A stretch of DNA of 49,406 bases, taken from the NCBI GenBank assembly GCA_017450325.1, contig JAFSVB010000080.1, forward strand, positions 1-49,406, in the 5' to 3' direction. The notes under the pieces are model-generated. The model searched no databases. It was not told where the DNA came from and worked only from the letters and a program-made list of their open reading frames with translations. Every line of letters starts with the position of its first letter. Position 1 is the stretch's first letter. The stretch comes from Bacilli bacterium (GTDB lineage Bacteria > Bacillota_I > Bacilli_A > RFN20 > CAG-826). Made by a program: the position numbers and the translations under genes. Of the stretch, positions 33,601 through 41,827 are shown piece by piece.

Positions 33601-34040
33601 GCAAACGTGAGCTTTGCAAAGGTCATCAAGGCGTACATCTGGGGAATCCAAGCTCTTGGGGCGAGGTAACAGATGAACATAAACGGATCCATGAGGCCGT
33701 AGTAGGACCCAGAACCGACCATGTCCGTCCCAAGGAACGTCGACGCGTCATAAAGCGGGAAATGCCCCGTTACGAAGAACGTATGCCAAGCATCCCAATA
33801 CGTGTATGCAAAGGGGATATACTGCCAAGTGTAATCCCAGTTTAGAAGCTGAGTGCCGTCGTTGGTGAAAAACGGGAAACCTGCCCAAAGCATACCGAGG
33901 AAGAAAAGGAAAATCCCATAGTAAAGCAGGCTGTCCCAGCGTAGGAGAAAGGGCAGGTGCCGACCGAGCCAATCACGGACGGGAGTCGGTTTCTTCCGTT
34001 CAGAAATCTTTGTATTTTCAACCGTTTTCTCTGCAAACAT
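30636..34040 (-). CDS. YfhO-family membrane glycosyltransferase-like protein
   Basis: 1134 aa. The family has a GT-C-like membrane core; members in Bacilli and Listeria glycosylate lipoteichoic acid or related envelope polymers. After a short cytoplasmic start, the first helix (LLYYGIFLFFLGMLWAGFPF) is followed by the loop with the acidic signature LLNWDYTWQYIPFAYTYWDA, then GLMDPFMFICYLAPRAWIPQM. About a dozen helices fill residues 35-590, a long extracytoplasmic domain runs ~600-1070, and a final helix (LAGVGLWTLGVVLYVGY) precedes a basic tail. It is 3 nt downstream of a P-II-like gene and probably the last gene of that operon. Polymer and donor are unknown. Confidence 0.9.
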   Translation of the reverse strand: MFAEKTVENTKISERKKPTPVRDWLGRHLPFLLRWDSLLYYGIFLFFLGMLWAGFPFFTNDGTQLLNWDYTWQYIPFAYTYWDAWHTFFVTGHFPLYDASTFLGTDMVGSGSYYGLMDPFMFICYLAPRAWIPQMYALMTFAKLTFAGLMMRGYLKYMGIREWTARLGGLIYAFSGFTTFFEGFPTYLTPIGMLPLILWGIEKTIREQKPTFLILGVAGIGVSCFFFVPVLCIFGVIYAVWRFFLTIKTRDGKTNVKVMILGVAGFAMGLMFSAFSLIPSVRESLLSGRSASIGAAYFKSIREAIKAIDARRLFTLVFEEVGDNPGRELMGLISFFFPTGGWTQLPLARSNGYDAWTSSLFCYTPCVILFFAALMNSIRLQKWNHLAAVLLGVFAVFTNFCYFFFYAFTGNGYGRWFIVLVPLIVYYCCWAFDQRKEEPKFIPFASTVIALGMTIFTFYFIEATLAGKEFTRATYNVNGTTYWQTTYHTASEVYNHVTTAWYFYYQLVFVVMEGLLLCIGHRKKWTKFALFGLVAVESVVMGNLSYVFNGVWSYQYSFMGGQGTLQTSQRIADNIKSGDHSFYRVHMDSTRGDNYGHNVLGLNGAAQFHSLMNFDVEDFALMHHIKHVGDTGTTYDEEQFYNPSWSGLYKHKRYATDTVLGMRYYVVENNYFNWKNPDGSSVFLPANVPFGCEELTEATTNRDYYRVYRRSEDSLPQLGFAIPSDSERIYRIGHKEGSNYATSFFGNHGDTASFDQLQFAQYTELHGAIVEDDATLPESIQIQAQTPYVTGDSLLYANTGIKRLYDGNGLKAEYYETRSSYIPEGSTTEKPWYDQIFGDTRADYYSEGLGYFLNHHVLGPVEKTGNFLMKLDYGKLCFRSSTGTYLNEDPRGCYLEMRFYAPTSYNNRNVGAPRVYVIGDRVDDEGHIVEENVALSFDHHLLQNAARADKYNWGSCTYGLYADGLVKYVVLCYGSSQAEAASVNTRNMYLTVTERSKIEQEERQRKSDSLQNVETGVNLFRFQTAYDQERIVLTQLGFDKGWKATAKMPDGKKKDCTMLKLSGGLVGFIAPASLDENGKAQTISYELRYVTPFGLAGVGLWTLGVVLYVGYASLGFALAIRKKKNATEIDPSRA
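30641..30677 (+). terminator. Terminator of the dnaX-rsmI operon, inside convergent coding ends
   Basis: CGCGAC (30641-30646) pairs with GTCGCG (30661-30666), followed by TTTTTCTTTTT. The 5' arm encodes the last two rsmI residues; the whole structure is within the C-terminal coding part of the convergent YfhO gene. Confidence 0.65.
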
Positions 34041-34043
34041 CCA

Positions 34044-34382
34044 TTATTTTCCTTGTTTTCCGTCCCCTGATGGAGCGGCGAGACCGACGACGTCACTGAC
34101 AGGAAGCGAGAAGGCGATGCCCATGCCTGCCGTGGACATACCCGCGCCTTCGTTGATGGATTCCATGACTTTATCGCGAATCGCCCGCGGAACCAAAATA
34201 AGAGCGACGTCCTTCTCGGGCGTCACGACGACGCCGAAGAATTCTTCGATTTCCTTGTTGCCCGTACCGCGCGCGGAGAAGATCGTGCCACCTGTAGCGC
34301 CTGCTCGTTTCGCGGATTCCACGACGAGGTCCGTATAGCCATGGTTCACGATACAGATAATGCATTCGTAGTTGTTATTCAT
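34044..34382 (-). CDS. P-II-like regulatory protein (second copy)
   Basis: 112 aa. The opening strand ECIICIVNHGYTDLVVESAKRAG, the segment GGTIFSARGTGNKE (T-loop-adjacent region) and VALILVPRAIRDKVMESI match the ferredoxin-like P-II/GlnB fold. The canonical uridylylated T-loop tyrosine motif is not obvious. It ends with VSDVVGLAAPSGDGKQGK. Overlapping the preceding P-II-like gene by 8 nt and following the DUF1538 membrane gene, it probably senses a nucleotide or metabolite and gates that membrane protein. Confidence 0.8.
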   Translation of the reverse strand: MNNNYECIICIVNHGYTDLVVESAKRAGATGGTIFSARGTGNKEIEEFFGVVVTPEKDVALILVPRAIRDKVMESINEGAGMSTAGMGIAFSLPVSDVVGLAAPSGDGKQGK

Positions 34383-34797
34383 GTTTCTTCCCCTTTTTCT
34401 TTGTGACGGACGTCGGCTTCTCGAACACTCTCGTATTGCTCAGCATTTTGTAAATGGAAACGCCAGCGACAGAATCCAGCGGTATCGCGTAGGCGATTCC
34501 CTTGGCCATCTTCGAAATCGCAAAGCGCTCGGCGAGCTTTTCGCGGTAGGAAGGCCAGCGGTCGGCGCGCAGGATCGAGAAGACGATTTCCTTCTTCGTC
34601 GGAGCGCGGAGATTTAGAAGCGCTTCTTTCGGAGCGGTTCCTTTGCCGTGGCAAACGAAGCAGATCGCGCACTCTTCCTCGCGGTTTAGGTTGATGATGG
34701 CCTCCGACTGATTTTCGTTCACGACCGTCGTCACGAAGAGCAACGGCCTCAAACGGTGCGTCGATTCGTAGGGCACGTAATTTTTGCTGTCACTCAT
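34375..34797 (-). CDS. P-II-like regulatory protein (first copy)
   Basis: 140 aa, more diverged than its neighbour but with the same layout: LRPLLFVTTVVNENQSEAII, CAICFVCHGKGTAPKEALL, KEIVFSILRADRWPSYREKL, GKGIAYAIPLDSVAGVSI. The last is the equivalent of GMGIAFSLPVSDVVGL in the second copy. A basic tail (KKKGKKHE) ends it. It overlaps the DUF1538 gene by 4 nt, so it is translated from the same message. Two unequal P-II copies could form a heterotrimer; that is inference. Confidence 0.75.
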   Translation of the reverse strand: MSDSKNYVPYESTHRLRPLLFVTTVVNENQSEAIINLNREEECAICFVCHGKGTAPKEALLNLRAPTKKEIVFSILRADRWPSYREKLAERFAISKMAKGIAYAIPLDSVAGVSIYKMLSNTRVFEKPTSVTKKKGKKHE

Positions 34798-36392
34798 AGC
34801 TCACCCTCCGAAAGCTTCGCGATGTCGAAATGGATAATCTGGTCATCGTTATCCTCAATGATACGCTTGCGGGCTCTAGCCAAGGCAATGCGAGATTGCA
34901 CCTTGGATTGAAGACCGAGGGCCTGGATAACGATAATCGGCATCATCGCGACGACCGCGACGAGGCCAAAGCCGTAGGAATAAACGTCCGCTCCGCAAGA
35001 AAGCGCGAAGCCGATGCAGAAAGGCAATACGAACGTCGAGGTCATTGGACCGGAAGCGACGCCGCCGGAATCAAACGCCATGGCCGTATAGATTTTCGGC
35101 ACGAGGAACGAGAGGACGAAGGCGATGATATAGCCGGGGATGATGTAATACTCTAACCCGAAGCGGAAATGGCAGCGCAGGACAGAAAGGGCGACGGCGA
35201 CGCCATTAGCAAGCGCGAGCATCGCCAAAACGTTCACTTTGCGGATGCGGCCATCGGAGACCTGCTCCATCTGTGATACCAAGACGTGGACGGCGGGCTC
35301 GGCTAAGACGCCAAAGACGCCAAATAACGCACCGATACCGACGGCAACATAATGCATGACATCGGAAGTCCCAAGCATCAATCCGACCGTTTGAGCGATG
35401 GGCAGGAAGCCCCACTCGACGGCCGCTAAGAAGAGCACAAGGCCTGCATAGGTGATGATCATGCCGATGATGATGCGAATCAAATCCTTGACGGCGATGC
35501 GGATGAAGATCAGCTCGTAAACAATGAAGAAAACCAAGATGGGCACAACCGAAAGGGCGACGGAGCCCATCGTTCCAATGCTGTCGCGCAGCAGCCCTTC
35601 CCAAATGGACGAAAGGCTGGTTGCTTCGTTTGGATAGACGGAGGGAAGCCCTTTGCCTGAGGCTTTTAGAACCAGCGAAATGATGACCACGGCGAGAATG
35701 GGTCCAATGGAGCATAACGCCGTCAAACCGAAGGAATCTTCGGAGTTCTTACCGCCGCGGTTCGCGGCCATGCCAAGGCCAAAGCCGAGCAAGAACGGCA
35801 CCGTCACTGGCCCCGTCGTCACGCCGCCGGAATCAAAGCAGATCGGCAGGAAGCGCGGGTCGATAAAATATAGAAGGGCAAAGCAGAGCCCGTAGAAAGC
35901 CAAGAACATGACGTTGAGGCTTTGATGGAGCGTCGTGCGGATGACGCCGACGACCAAAAATAAGCCAACGCCAATACCGATGGTCCAGATAATAATCTGC
36001 GGATTGATGCCGATTTGGCCGGAAAGGACGCTTAGATCCGGTTCGGCAATCGTCACGAGAACGCCGATGATGAACGTCATTACGATGACGAAAAAGAACT
36101 TGTTCTTCTTAACCAACGAGCCGCCGATGATGCGACCGATTTCGGTCATGGACTGCTCTGTTCCAAGATTGAATAGCGCCATCCCGACCACGATCATCCC
36201 CACGGCGACCGCGAAGGAGATCATTTGATCGTTGCTTAGCGCATAGATATCGCCGGCGGCATTCTGGAATTGGTCGGCAGGCAAGGCAAAGCGGGTGACA
36301 AGAAAGAAGACGACGATCACGAATGCGATCGGCGCCGCGGAGAAGAGGGATTCCCTGAGTTTATCGAGCCATTCTCTTCCGTCTGGGATCAT
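34794..36392 (-). CDS. DUF1538 membrane protein with two homologous halves
   Basis: 532 aa, polytopic, cytoplasmic membrane. Each half contains a distinctive Gly-rich motif: FDSGGVTTGPVTVPFLLGFG at ~184 and FDSGGVASGPMTSTFVLPFC at ~438. This indicates an internal duplication of the DUF1538 unit, a common origin for transporters with inverted or tandem repeats. The half motifs TEQSMTEIGRIIG and EPAVHVLVSQMEQVSDG also correspond (compare ITIAEPDLSVLSGQIG). The C-terminal ~35 residues are charged (ARKRIIEDNDDQIIHFDI). DUF1538 proteins are known to occur beside P-II-like genes, as here. Substrate unknown. Confidence 0.88.
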   Translation of the reverse strand: MIPDGREWLDKLRESLFSAAPIAFVIVVFFLVTRFALPADQFQNAAGDIYALSNDQMISFAVAVGMIVVGMALFNLGTEQSMTEIGRIIGGSLVKKNKFFFVIVMTFIIGVLVTIAEPDLSVLSGQIGINPQIIIWTIGIGVGLFLVVGVIRTTLHQSLNVMFLAFYGLCFALLYFIDPRFLPICFDSGGVTTGPVTVPFLLGFGLGMAANRGGKNSEDSFGLTALCSIGPILAVVIISLVLKASGKGLPSVYPNEATSLSSIWEGLLRDSIGTMGSVALSVVPILVFFIVYELIFIRIAVKDLIRIIIGMIITYAGLVLFLAAVEWGFLPIAQTVGLMLGTSDVMHYVAVGIGALFGVFGVLAEPAVHVLVSQMEQVSDGRIRKVNVLAMLALANGVAVALSVLRCHFRFGLEYYIIPGYIIAFVLSFLVPKIYTAMAFDSGGVASGPMTSTFVLPFCIGFALSCGADVYSYGFGLVAVVAMMPIIVIQALGLQSKVQSRIALARARKRIIEDNDDQIIHFDIAKLSEGEL

Positions 36393-37453
36393 CGATGCCC
36401 TCCTTTCCTGGGTTTGCTGCCGGTTCTAACGTTCCGCTTTTTGGCTATTCTAGACCCTTCTTCCTCTTTGAGGAATGGCTTGCGGGATTTCGAAGCGCTT
36501 TCTTTTGCTTCTTCTCTTTTTTGGGCATGGGTCTTGAAGAAAAGCGATTTGAAAGAATCGGGCATCGGGGTGATGAAATCGTACCGCTTGCCGCTAAGAG
36601 GGTTCGTAAAGGTCAGCTGATAGGCATGGAGCCCAAGGCGCTTCAGGGGGTCGGCGGGTTCACCGTATTTATCGTCGCCGATAACATGATGGCCGCGCGA
36701 ACCGAGTTGGACGCGAATCTGGTTCTTTCGCCCTGAGGAGATATGGACATCTAGCAGCGAATAGGGCTCCTTGTAGGAGATGACTTTATAGGCCGTCGTG
36801 GAGAGCTTTCCCTCTTTTTTGTTTTTCGTTACGAAAACCAAATGAAGCTCGTTTTGCATCAAATAATCCTGCAAAACCGCCTCATCTTGTTCCATTTTCC
36901 CTTCGACAATCGCGTAATAGGCACGGGTTTCCACCGCTTCTTGCCAATGGTTTTGAAGAGCTTCGCGCACCTCGTATTTCTTCGCGAATACCAAGACGCC
37001 AGAAGTGTCTTCGTCTAAACGATGGACGACGTAGATGCGCGCTTTGGGGTTGAAGGAAGCGACATAATCGGAAATCAGTCGATAAGCCGTCTTTCCCTTT
37101 TCACGCTCGGTGGCGACGGAAAGCAGACCAGAAGGCTTGTTGATCGCGATGATGTCCTCGTCCTCATAGAGAATGGGCAAATCTTTCCGCTCGTGCTTGG
37201 CGATGCGGTTTTTAGAAACGGTGACGACGTCTTCGGGCACGAGGGGATAGTTGTATTGGGAAACGGGCACGCCGCCGACGGCGACTTGATGATGGGTGAG
37301 CAAAGACTTGATGGTCTTGCGGGGAGTGTCCGGCATCTTGAACATCAAAAACTCCATCAAGGTCGTCTCGCGGTATACCTCGAATTCCTTGATGCTGCGC
37401 GGATCGACGAGCCCCTTGTTCGGCGATGTTTTCTTTTTGTCGTTCTTATTCAT
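36389..37453 (-). CDS. RluA-family 23S rRNA pseudouridine synthase
   Basis: 354 aa. An N-terminal S4-like segment (FKMPDTPRKTIKSLLTHHQVAVGG) precedes the catalytic domain. DEDIIAINKPSGLLSVATE and YVVHRLDEDTSGVLVFAKK contain the catalytic Asp of the HRLDxxTSG motif; RKNQIRVQLGSRGHHVIGDDKYG is also conserved. The last ~45 residues are a Lys/Arg-rich tail (KREEAKESASKSRKP, RKGGHR). It overlaps the patatin gene by 8 nt and the DUF1538 gene by 4 nt. The exact RNA site is not deducible. Confidence 0.93.
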   Translation of the reverse strand: MNKNDKKKTSPNKGLVDPRSIKEFEVYRETTLMEFLMFKMPDTPRKTIKSLLTHHQVAVGGVPVSQYNYPLVPEDVVTVSKNRIAKHERKDLPILYEDEDIIAINKPSGLLSVATEREKGKTAYRLISDYVASFNPKARIYVVHRLDEDTSGVLVFAKKYEVREALQNHWQEAVETRAYYAIVEGKMEQDEAVLQDYLMQNELHLVFVTKNKKEGKLSTTAYKVISYKEPYSLLDVHISSGRKNQIRVQLGSRGHHVIGDDKYGEPADPLKRLGLHAYQLTFTNPLSGKRYDFITPMPDSFKSLFFKTHAQKREEAKESASKSRKPFLKEEEGSRIAKKRNVRTGSKPRKGGHR

Positions 37454-38327
37454 AAGTCGCTCCTAAAAAGGAAAGCATCGCGGATAGCTCTCTTTCCATG
37501 ATTTCGCGCCCCTTATCGTAAAGGGCGAGCAAGCGGTCCTTGTCCTTTTCGATAATGCCGACCGCAGGCGGCTCATCCGGGCGAATAATAAAGGCCGTCC
37601 CTTCTTCGAAAAGCTTTTCCATCTCGTCCATGTCTTTGTTGTAGGTCTCCGCGGAGACGCGGTAGGCGGCGTGGAACTTCGGGCAACGATGGTAGAGCAT
37701 CCGAGCGAGGATTCTCTTACCTTTCCCGACGGTCTTCTTTCGATAACCTTTGGGTCTAGTTTGGACGATGACGATTTTGGAGATGCCGTCTTCGAGCGGT
37801 TTCCGAAAAGGCGTGGCGTCCACGACGCCGCCATCGAGGTATTTTCTTCCCTCGACATCAACGGGACGAGAGATCAGAGGGAGAGAAGAGGAGGCGGCAA
37901 GCGCTTTGTAGAACTCCTTGCACTGCCCTTTCTTGAAATAGGTGGCCGTCCCTTCTTTGATATCGGTCGTCGCGCAGAGAAACTCGATGGATGAAGAGTT
38001 ATAACGGCCGGTATTAAAGGGGTATTTTGCCTTGGGGACAGTATGGAAAAGATAAGTGAAATTAAACGCGGTCCCGCGGAAGATCACATTGCCAAAGGAA
38101 ACGAATTTCGGGTCGTGCATGAGCTCCGTGGTAACGTATTTGCTTCGCCCCACGTCTCCCGAGACATAATTCACGGCGTTTAATGCGCCGGCGGAAGTGC
38201 CGATGACATAAGGGAAAAAGACACCGTGCTCCATCAGCACGTCAAGCACGCCGGCGGTAAAAGCGCCGCGGCTTCCCCCGCCTTGCAGGACCAGAGCAGA
38301 ATCTAAAGGTAAACGCGTCTTTCTCAT
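37446..38327 (-). CDS. Patatin-like phospholipase
   Basis: 293 aa, similar to YlbK/RssA-type patatin esterases. The oxyanion motif is LQGGGSRGAFTAGVLDVL, the nucleophile elbow is VIGTSAGALNAVNY (Ser in GxSxG), and the catalytic Asp is in DGGVVDATPF. It hydrolyses acyl esters, probably membrane lipids, in the cytosol; there is no signal peptide. First gene of the patatin-rluA-DUF1538-PII-PII-yfhO run. A short inverted repeat CATTAC-TAT-GTAATG (38325-38339) covers the start codon and could hinder initiation. Confidence 0.92.
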   Translation of the reverse strand: MRKTRLPLDSALVLQGGGSRGAFTAGVLDVLMEHGVFFPYVIGTSAGALNAVNYVSGDVGRSKYVTTELMHDPKFVSFGNVIFRGTAFNFTYLFHTVPKAKYPFNTGRYNSSSIEFLCATTDIKEGTATYFKKGQCKEFYKALAASSSLPLISRPVDVEGRKYLDGGVVDATPFRKPLEDGISKIVIVQTRPKGYRKKTVGKGKRILARMLYHRCPKFHAAYRVSAETYNKDMDEMEKLFEEGTAFIIRPDEPPAVGIIEKDKDRLLALYDKGREIMERELSAMLSFLGATYE

Positions 38328-38371
38328 TACTATGTAATGGTATCTTCCTTGATAGAAAACCTCAAAACAAT

Positions 38372-38386
38372 TCCGCTAAAAGCGGA
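38372..38386 (-). terminator. Hairpin after the esterase gene
   Basis: TCCGCT-AAA-AGCGGA, a perfect 6-bp stem. On the minus strand it is followed by AATTGTTTT, so it is a weak terminator for the esterase operon just before the patatin promoter region. Confidence 0.45.
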
Positions 38387-38407
38387 CATTTGCAATTCGA
38401 TAGACGT

Positions 38408-39313
38408 TTATTTCCCATCAGCTTTGCGAAAGAAAGCATCGATAGCGTCATTCACGCGGATGGACTCTGGATGGCGGAACTCCGTGATGTTATGGACATG
38501 GTCGACAAGTTTGTCGTCGTCCTCGATGAACAAGAATGTGCAGGTTTTCTCGTTTCTCTTCGACTCGCTTGCAAGATCAAAGCTTTCTTGTTTGAGGAAG
38601 TCACGGACGCACGAGGAGACAAAGACGGGAATATCCAATTCCGCATAATGCGCTCGGACGTCCAGTAACTTCAAATAATCCTCGTCTTGATAACGGGGAC
38701 CGAACATCAGTCGTTTTGCCCCAGCCGTCATCGAGGAGCCACCAACGGCGCGTCTAAAATCGAAAACAGGGCAGCATACCGCGATGGCTTTGAAGGAAAT
38801 TCCATTTAAATAAAGGCCGTTTTGCGCGGATAAATCTTTATTTGCAGCGATTTCTGCAATAAATAACGCAAAGTGGCCTCCCGCGGAATCGCCGGTAATA
38901 AATGCATGCTCGAGATTTAGATTAAGCTCTTTTTCGTGGTCTTTAATGTACTGGATTTGGCGGACGAGCGTGCGCACTTGGCCAAGGCAGTCCCGTTTCC
39001 CGTCGTTCTTTTCATAGTCGAGCAAAACGACGTCATAGCCTTTCTCAAGAAGAACGCTGGCGAATCCAAAGTTGTTCTTACGGTCACCATAGATATAAGC
39101 GCCGCCATGAATGTCAAAGACCGTTTTGCCAAGGCGTTTATCTTTTGGGGCATAGAATACGTCAAAGCAATGATAGAAATTGCCCTCGCCGATGGCATCG
39201 ACGTCCAAAACATGTTCGTACTGATCGATCGAAGGCCAGCTGCGCATCCGCTTGCGGTCCATCTTGGCCACAAAGTAAAAAGCGATCTTTAGTGCTGTCT
39301 TTCCGATTTTCAT
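38408..39313 (-). CDS. Alpha/beta-hydrolase fold esterase (HSL/acetyl-esterase type)
   Basis: 301 aa. DIHGGAYIYGDRKNN carries the HGG oxyanion motif and FITGDSAGGHFALFIAEIAA the GDSAGG nucleophile elbow. The catalytic Asp/His pair should be in SSCVRDFL and DDKLVDHVHNITEF. The N-terminal ALKIAFYFVAK is mildly hydrophobic but not a clear signal peptide. It overlaps the HAD gene by 4 nt. With the upstream GH2 enzyme it could remove acyl groups from oligosaccharides taken into the cell. Confidence 0.9.
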   Translation of the reverse strand: MKIGKTALKIAFYFVAKMDRKRMRSWPSIDQYEHVLDVDAIGEGNFYHCFDVFYAPKDKRLGKTVFDIHGGAYIYGDRKNNFGFASVLLEKGYDVVLLDYEKNDGKRDCLGQVRTLVRQIQYIKDHEKELNLNLEHAFITGDSAGGHFALFIAEIAANKDLSAQNGLYLNGISFKAIAVCCPVFDFRRAVGGSSMTAGAKRLMFGPRYQDEDYLKLLDVRAHYAELDIPVFVSSCVRDFLKQESFDLASESKRNEKTCTFLFIEDDDKLVDHVHNITEFRHPESIRVNDAIDAFFRKADGK

Positions 39314-40086
39314 ACGTTTAGCCCAAAGTGGCGAAGGCCCTCAACGAGACCGTCTTCCGCAATCGGCGGGCATACGTAGTCCGCTGCCGCCTTAACTTCA
39401 TCGCGCCCATTGCCAACGCAGACCAACACCGCGCTTTCGCCCATGGAGATGTCCTGAAAATCATCGCCAAAGCCAAGGGCCTCTTCTCTTTGAAGTCCGA
39501 GTTCACGCATGATCGCGGCGATGCCATCCCCCTTCTTATGTTCTTCACCCGCGATATCGACGCCGCATGGATGGAAACGGTAATAAACGAGACTAGGCAA
39601 GGCCGCGTGGAACTGTTCGTCGTATTCCTCGGGGCAGAACAAAAGCGTTCCCGTGACTTTTTGCCCCGAATAAGGGTGAACGGGCGGAGTGATGTCGGTA
39701 TAGGTGCCGTGATAGTGATCGAGGAACGTATTGCCCGGGGCGATAAGAAAGCGGCTTCTCGCGGTCACGAGCTCCATCGTGAGACTATTTTTCTTTGCGA
39801 TATGAACAAGTGTGCGTATAGCCTTTTGGTCCATGGCCAGGAGACGAAGCGTGCGGTTTCCTAGCGTCGCATAGGCGCCCGCATTGGCGATGACGCCGTT
39901 CCAGCGTATCCCTAAGTCGAAGACGCCAAAATCCTTCATGCTCGCATATGGGCGTGCCGAGCAAAGGAAGACCTTAACTCCTTGCGACTGAATCTTTTTG
40001 ATCGCCTCGATGCCTGAGGGAATGTAGCGCCGCTGCTGCCAGTCATAGAGTGTGTTATCGACGTCAAAGAAAGCCGCCTTAATCAT
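39310..40086 (-). CDS. Cof-type HAD phosphatase
   Basis: 258 aa from the ATG at 40086 (GGGGG upstream). AAFFDVDNTLYDW is motif I, VFLCSARPYASMKD motif II, and EALGFGDDFQDISMGES motif IV. The C2-type cap lies between residues ~85 and 185. Such enzymes dephosphorylate sugar phosphates or cofactors. It overlaps the GH2 gene by 8 nt and the esterase by 4 nt. Confidence 0.9.
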   Translation of the reverse strand: MIKAAFFDVDNTLYDWQQRRYIPSGIEAIKKIQSQGVKVFLCSARPYASMKDFGVFDLGIRWNGVIANAGAYATLGNRTLRLLAMDQKAIRTLVHIAKKNSLTMELVTARSRFLIAPGNTFLDHYHGTYTDITPPVHPYSGQKVTGTLLFCPEEYDEQFHAALPSLVYYRFHPCGVDIAGEEHKKGDGIAAIMRELGLQREEALGFGDDFQDISMGESAVLVCVGNGRDEVKAAADYVCPPIAEDGLVEGLRHFGLNV

Positions 40087-41821
40087 GCTCGCCCCCTTCA
40101 AACTTCAGTAGTGCGTTCACTTCCCGCATCTTTGCCTTATCGACTTTGACGACCTTGCGGTCATAGGTGATGAGGCCATTCGTCTCTTCTTCGACGTCGC
40201 TTAGCTGCGTCAAAACAATCGCAGAAAGCCCTTCTTTTATTTTCGGCAAAATTTCCGTTTTGTAACATTTTATGAGGGCTTTGCAGAGTTTATCGGTAGA
40301 ACTGAAGTATTTATACACGGTTTTCTTTGTATGGTCGCAATGCCCTTCGACGATGCAGGAATACGCCCCGAATTCAGATAGGAGCATGATGCGCTTATGG
40401 TCGTTTTTCATCCGCACCTTGCGGAAATAGATGTGGCGGGAATAGAAGTCGCCGTTGCCTTGATCGAACCAGCCGGAGTTCGCGTCCAGAAGGCGCGTCG
40501 GGTCAAGCCGCTGCAATTCGCCTGCAAGACGCACGGAGTCAAACTGGCCCCAGCCCTCGTTGAAAAGCGTCCACGCGGCGATGGAGGGAACGTTGTATAG
40601 CCGGTCGACGACCAGAGGGAGTTCTTTCTCAAAGAAGTCGCGGCTTTCCTTGCTCGCCCTGCCAAACAGGGGGAAGCGAACCGTATCGTCAAAATGGAAC
40701 GTAAAGAATGGGGCAGCCCAAAGCAGAATCTTCTTAGGATGCCGCCCTCCGTTGATGAAGTCCTGCATGACGATAAGCCCGAGGCGATCGCAATGATAAT
40801 ACCAGCGCATGCACTCGATCTTGATGTGCTTGCGCGCCATGTTGAAGCCCATTTCCTTCAATAGCTTAACGTCTCCGCTTAACGCAGCATCGGACGCAGC
40901 CGTCAGGCCGCCATCGGAGAAATAGCCTTGGTCGAGGACGCCGCTAAGGAAATAAGGCTTATTGTTCAGTCCAAATACCTTGTGGCCTTCGTGCTCGACG
41001 ACCGAGAACTTGCGCATGGCAAAATAACTGCTGACTTCGTCCTCGTTGACGCGAACCTTTAAATCGTAAAGGTTGGGGTGCTCGGGCGACCATTCGCGGA
41101 AATGAGACGATAAATCGAGGACGAGCCTGCCATCCTTATCGAAGCTCCCCTCCGCTACTTTTTTACTGCCAAAGAAGACTTCGACGCATGAAGTTTCGCG
41201 TTTTCCCTCGAAGGTCAGGTCAATCTGCACCTTCTTCTCGTCGAAAAGAGGCGTGATGCGGAACGATTGGATGACTTGTTTCGGGACGGATTCTAGCCAA
41301 ACGGTCCCCCAAATGCCACTGGTAGCGGTGTACCAGATGCCTCCGGGTTTTGCCGATTGCTTGCCACGGGGATATACGACGGACATCGTATCGTCGCGCA
41401 CATCGACGAGGAGTTCGTTTTGGCCAGGCCTCAGTTCCATGCAATCGAAGGTAAAGGGCAAAAAGCCGCCTTCGTGATGGCCGATCTTCACGCCGTTAAG
41501 ATAGACGTCAGCAACTTGGTCGACGGCTTCGAAATGCAGAAGCACGCGGCCTTTGTTGAAATCCGCCGGCAATTCGAAGTAGCGGCGGTAATGCATGACT
41601 TGATTCGGCGAAACGTGCTTGTGCACGCCCGAAAGCTCCGTCTCCACGGCAAACGGGACGACAATGTCCTCCGGATAAACGGAGTGGTTCTGCGGGTCCT
41701 CGTCCAGTGCAAAGTCCCATACCCCATTCAAGCATAGATAAGACTCCCGCTGGAACTGCGGGGTTGGGTATTCGCTGCGGGGGCAAGAAACGTCCAGTTT
41801 TTTTCCTTCGCTCGTCAACAT
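40079..41821 (-). CDS. Glycoside hydrolase family 2 (beta-galactosidase/glucuronidase type)
   Basis: 580 aa from the ATG at 41821; another ATG at 41827 adds two residues. The sugar-binding jelly roll (LNGVWDFALDEDP, DVYLNGVKIGHHEGGFLPF) is followed by an Ig-like domain. The TIM barrel has acid/base Glu in WTLFNEGWGQFD and nucleophile Glu in MLLSEFGAYS. There is no signal peptide, so it works on imported oligosaccharides. An extended -10 (TG-G-TACAAT, minus strand, -10 at 41833-41828) ends 6 nt before ATG 41821 and no Shine-Dalgarno is present, suggesting a leaderless message. It heads the GH2-HAD-esterase operon. Length is shorter than LacZ (~1000 aa). Confidence 0.93.
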   Translation of the reverse strand: MLTSEGKKLDVSCPRSEYPTPQFQRESYLCLNGVWDFALDEDPQNHSVYPEDIVVPFAVETELSGVHKHVSPNQVMHYRRYFELPADFNKGRVLLHFEAVDQVADVYLNGVKIGHHEGGFLPFTFDCMELRPGQNELLVDVRDDTMSVVYPRGKQSAKPGGIWYTATSGIWGTVWLESVPKQVIQSFRITPLFDEKKVQIDLTFEGKRETSCVEVFFGSKKVAEGSFDKDGRLVLDLSSHFREWSPEHPNLYDLKVRVNEDEVSSYFAMRKFSVVEHEGHKVFGLNNKPYFLSGVLDQGYFSDGGLTAASDAALSGDVKLLKEMGFNMARKHIKIECMRWYYHCDRLGLIVMQDFINGGRHPKKILLWAAPFFTFHFDDTVRFPLFGRASKESRDFFEKELPLVVDRLYNVPSIAAWTLFNEGWGQFDSVRLAGELQRLDPTRLLDANSGWFDQGNGDFYSRHIYFRKVRMKNDHKRIMLLSEFGAYSCIVEGHCDHTKKTVYKYFSSTDKLCKALIKCYKTEILPKIKEGLSAIVLTQLSDVEEETNGLITYDRKVVKVDKAKMREVNALLKFEGGEHD

Positions 41822-41827
41822 GTTCAT

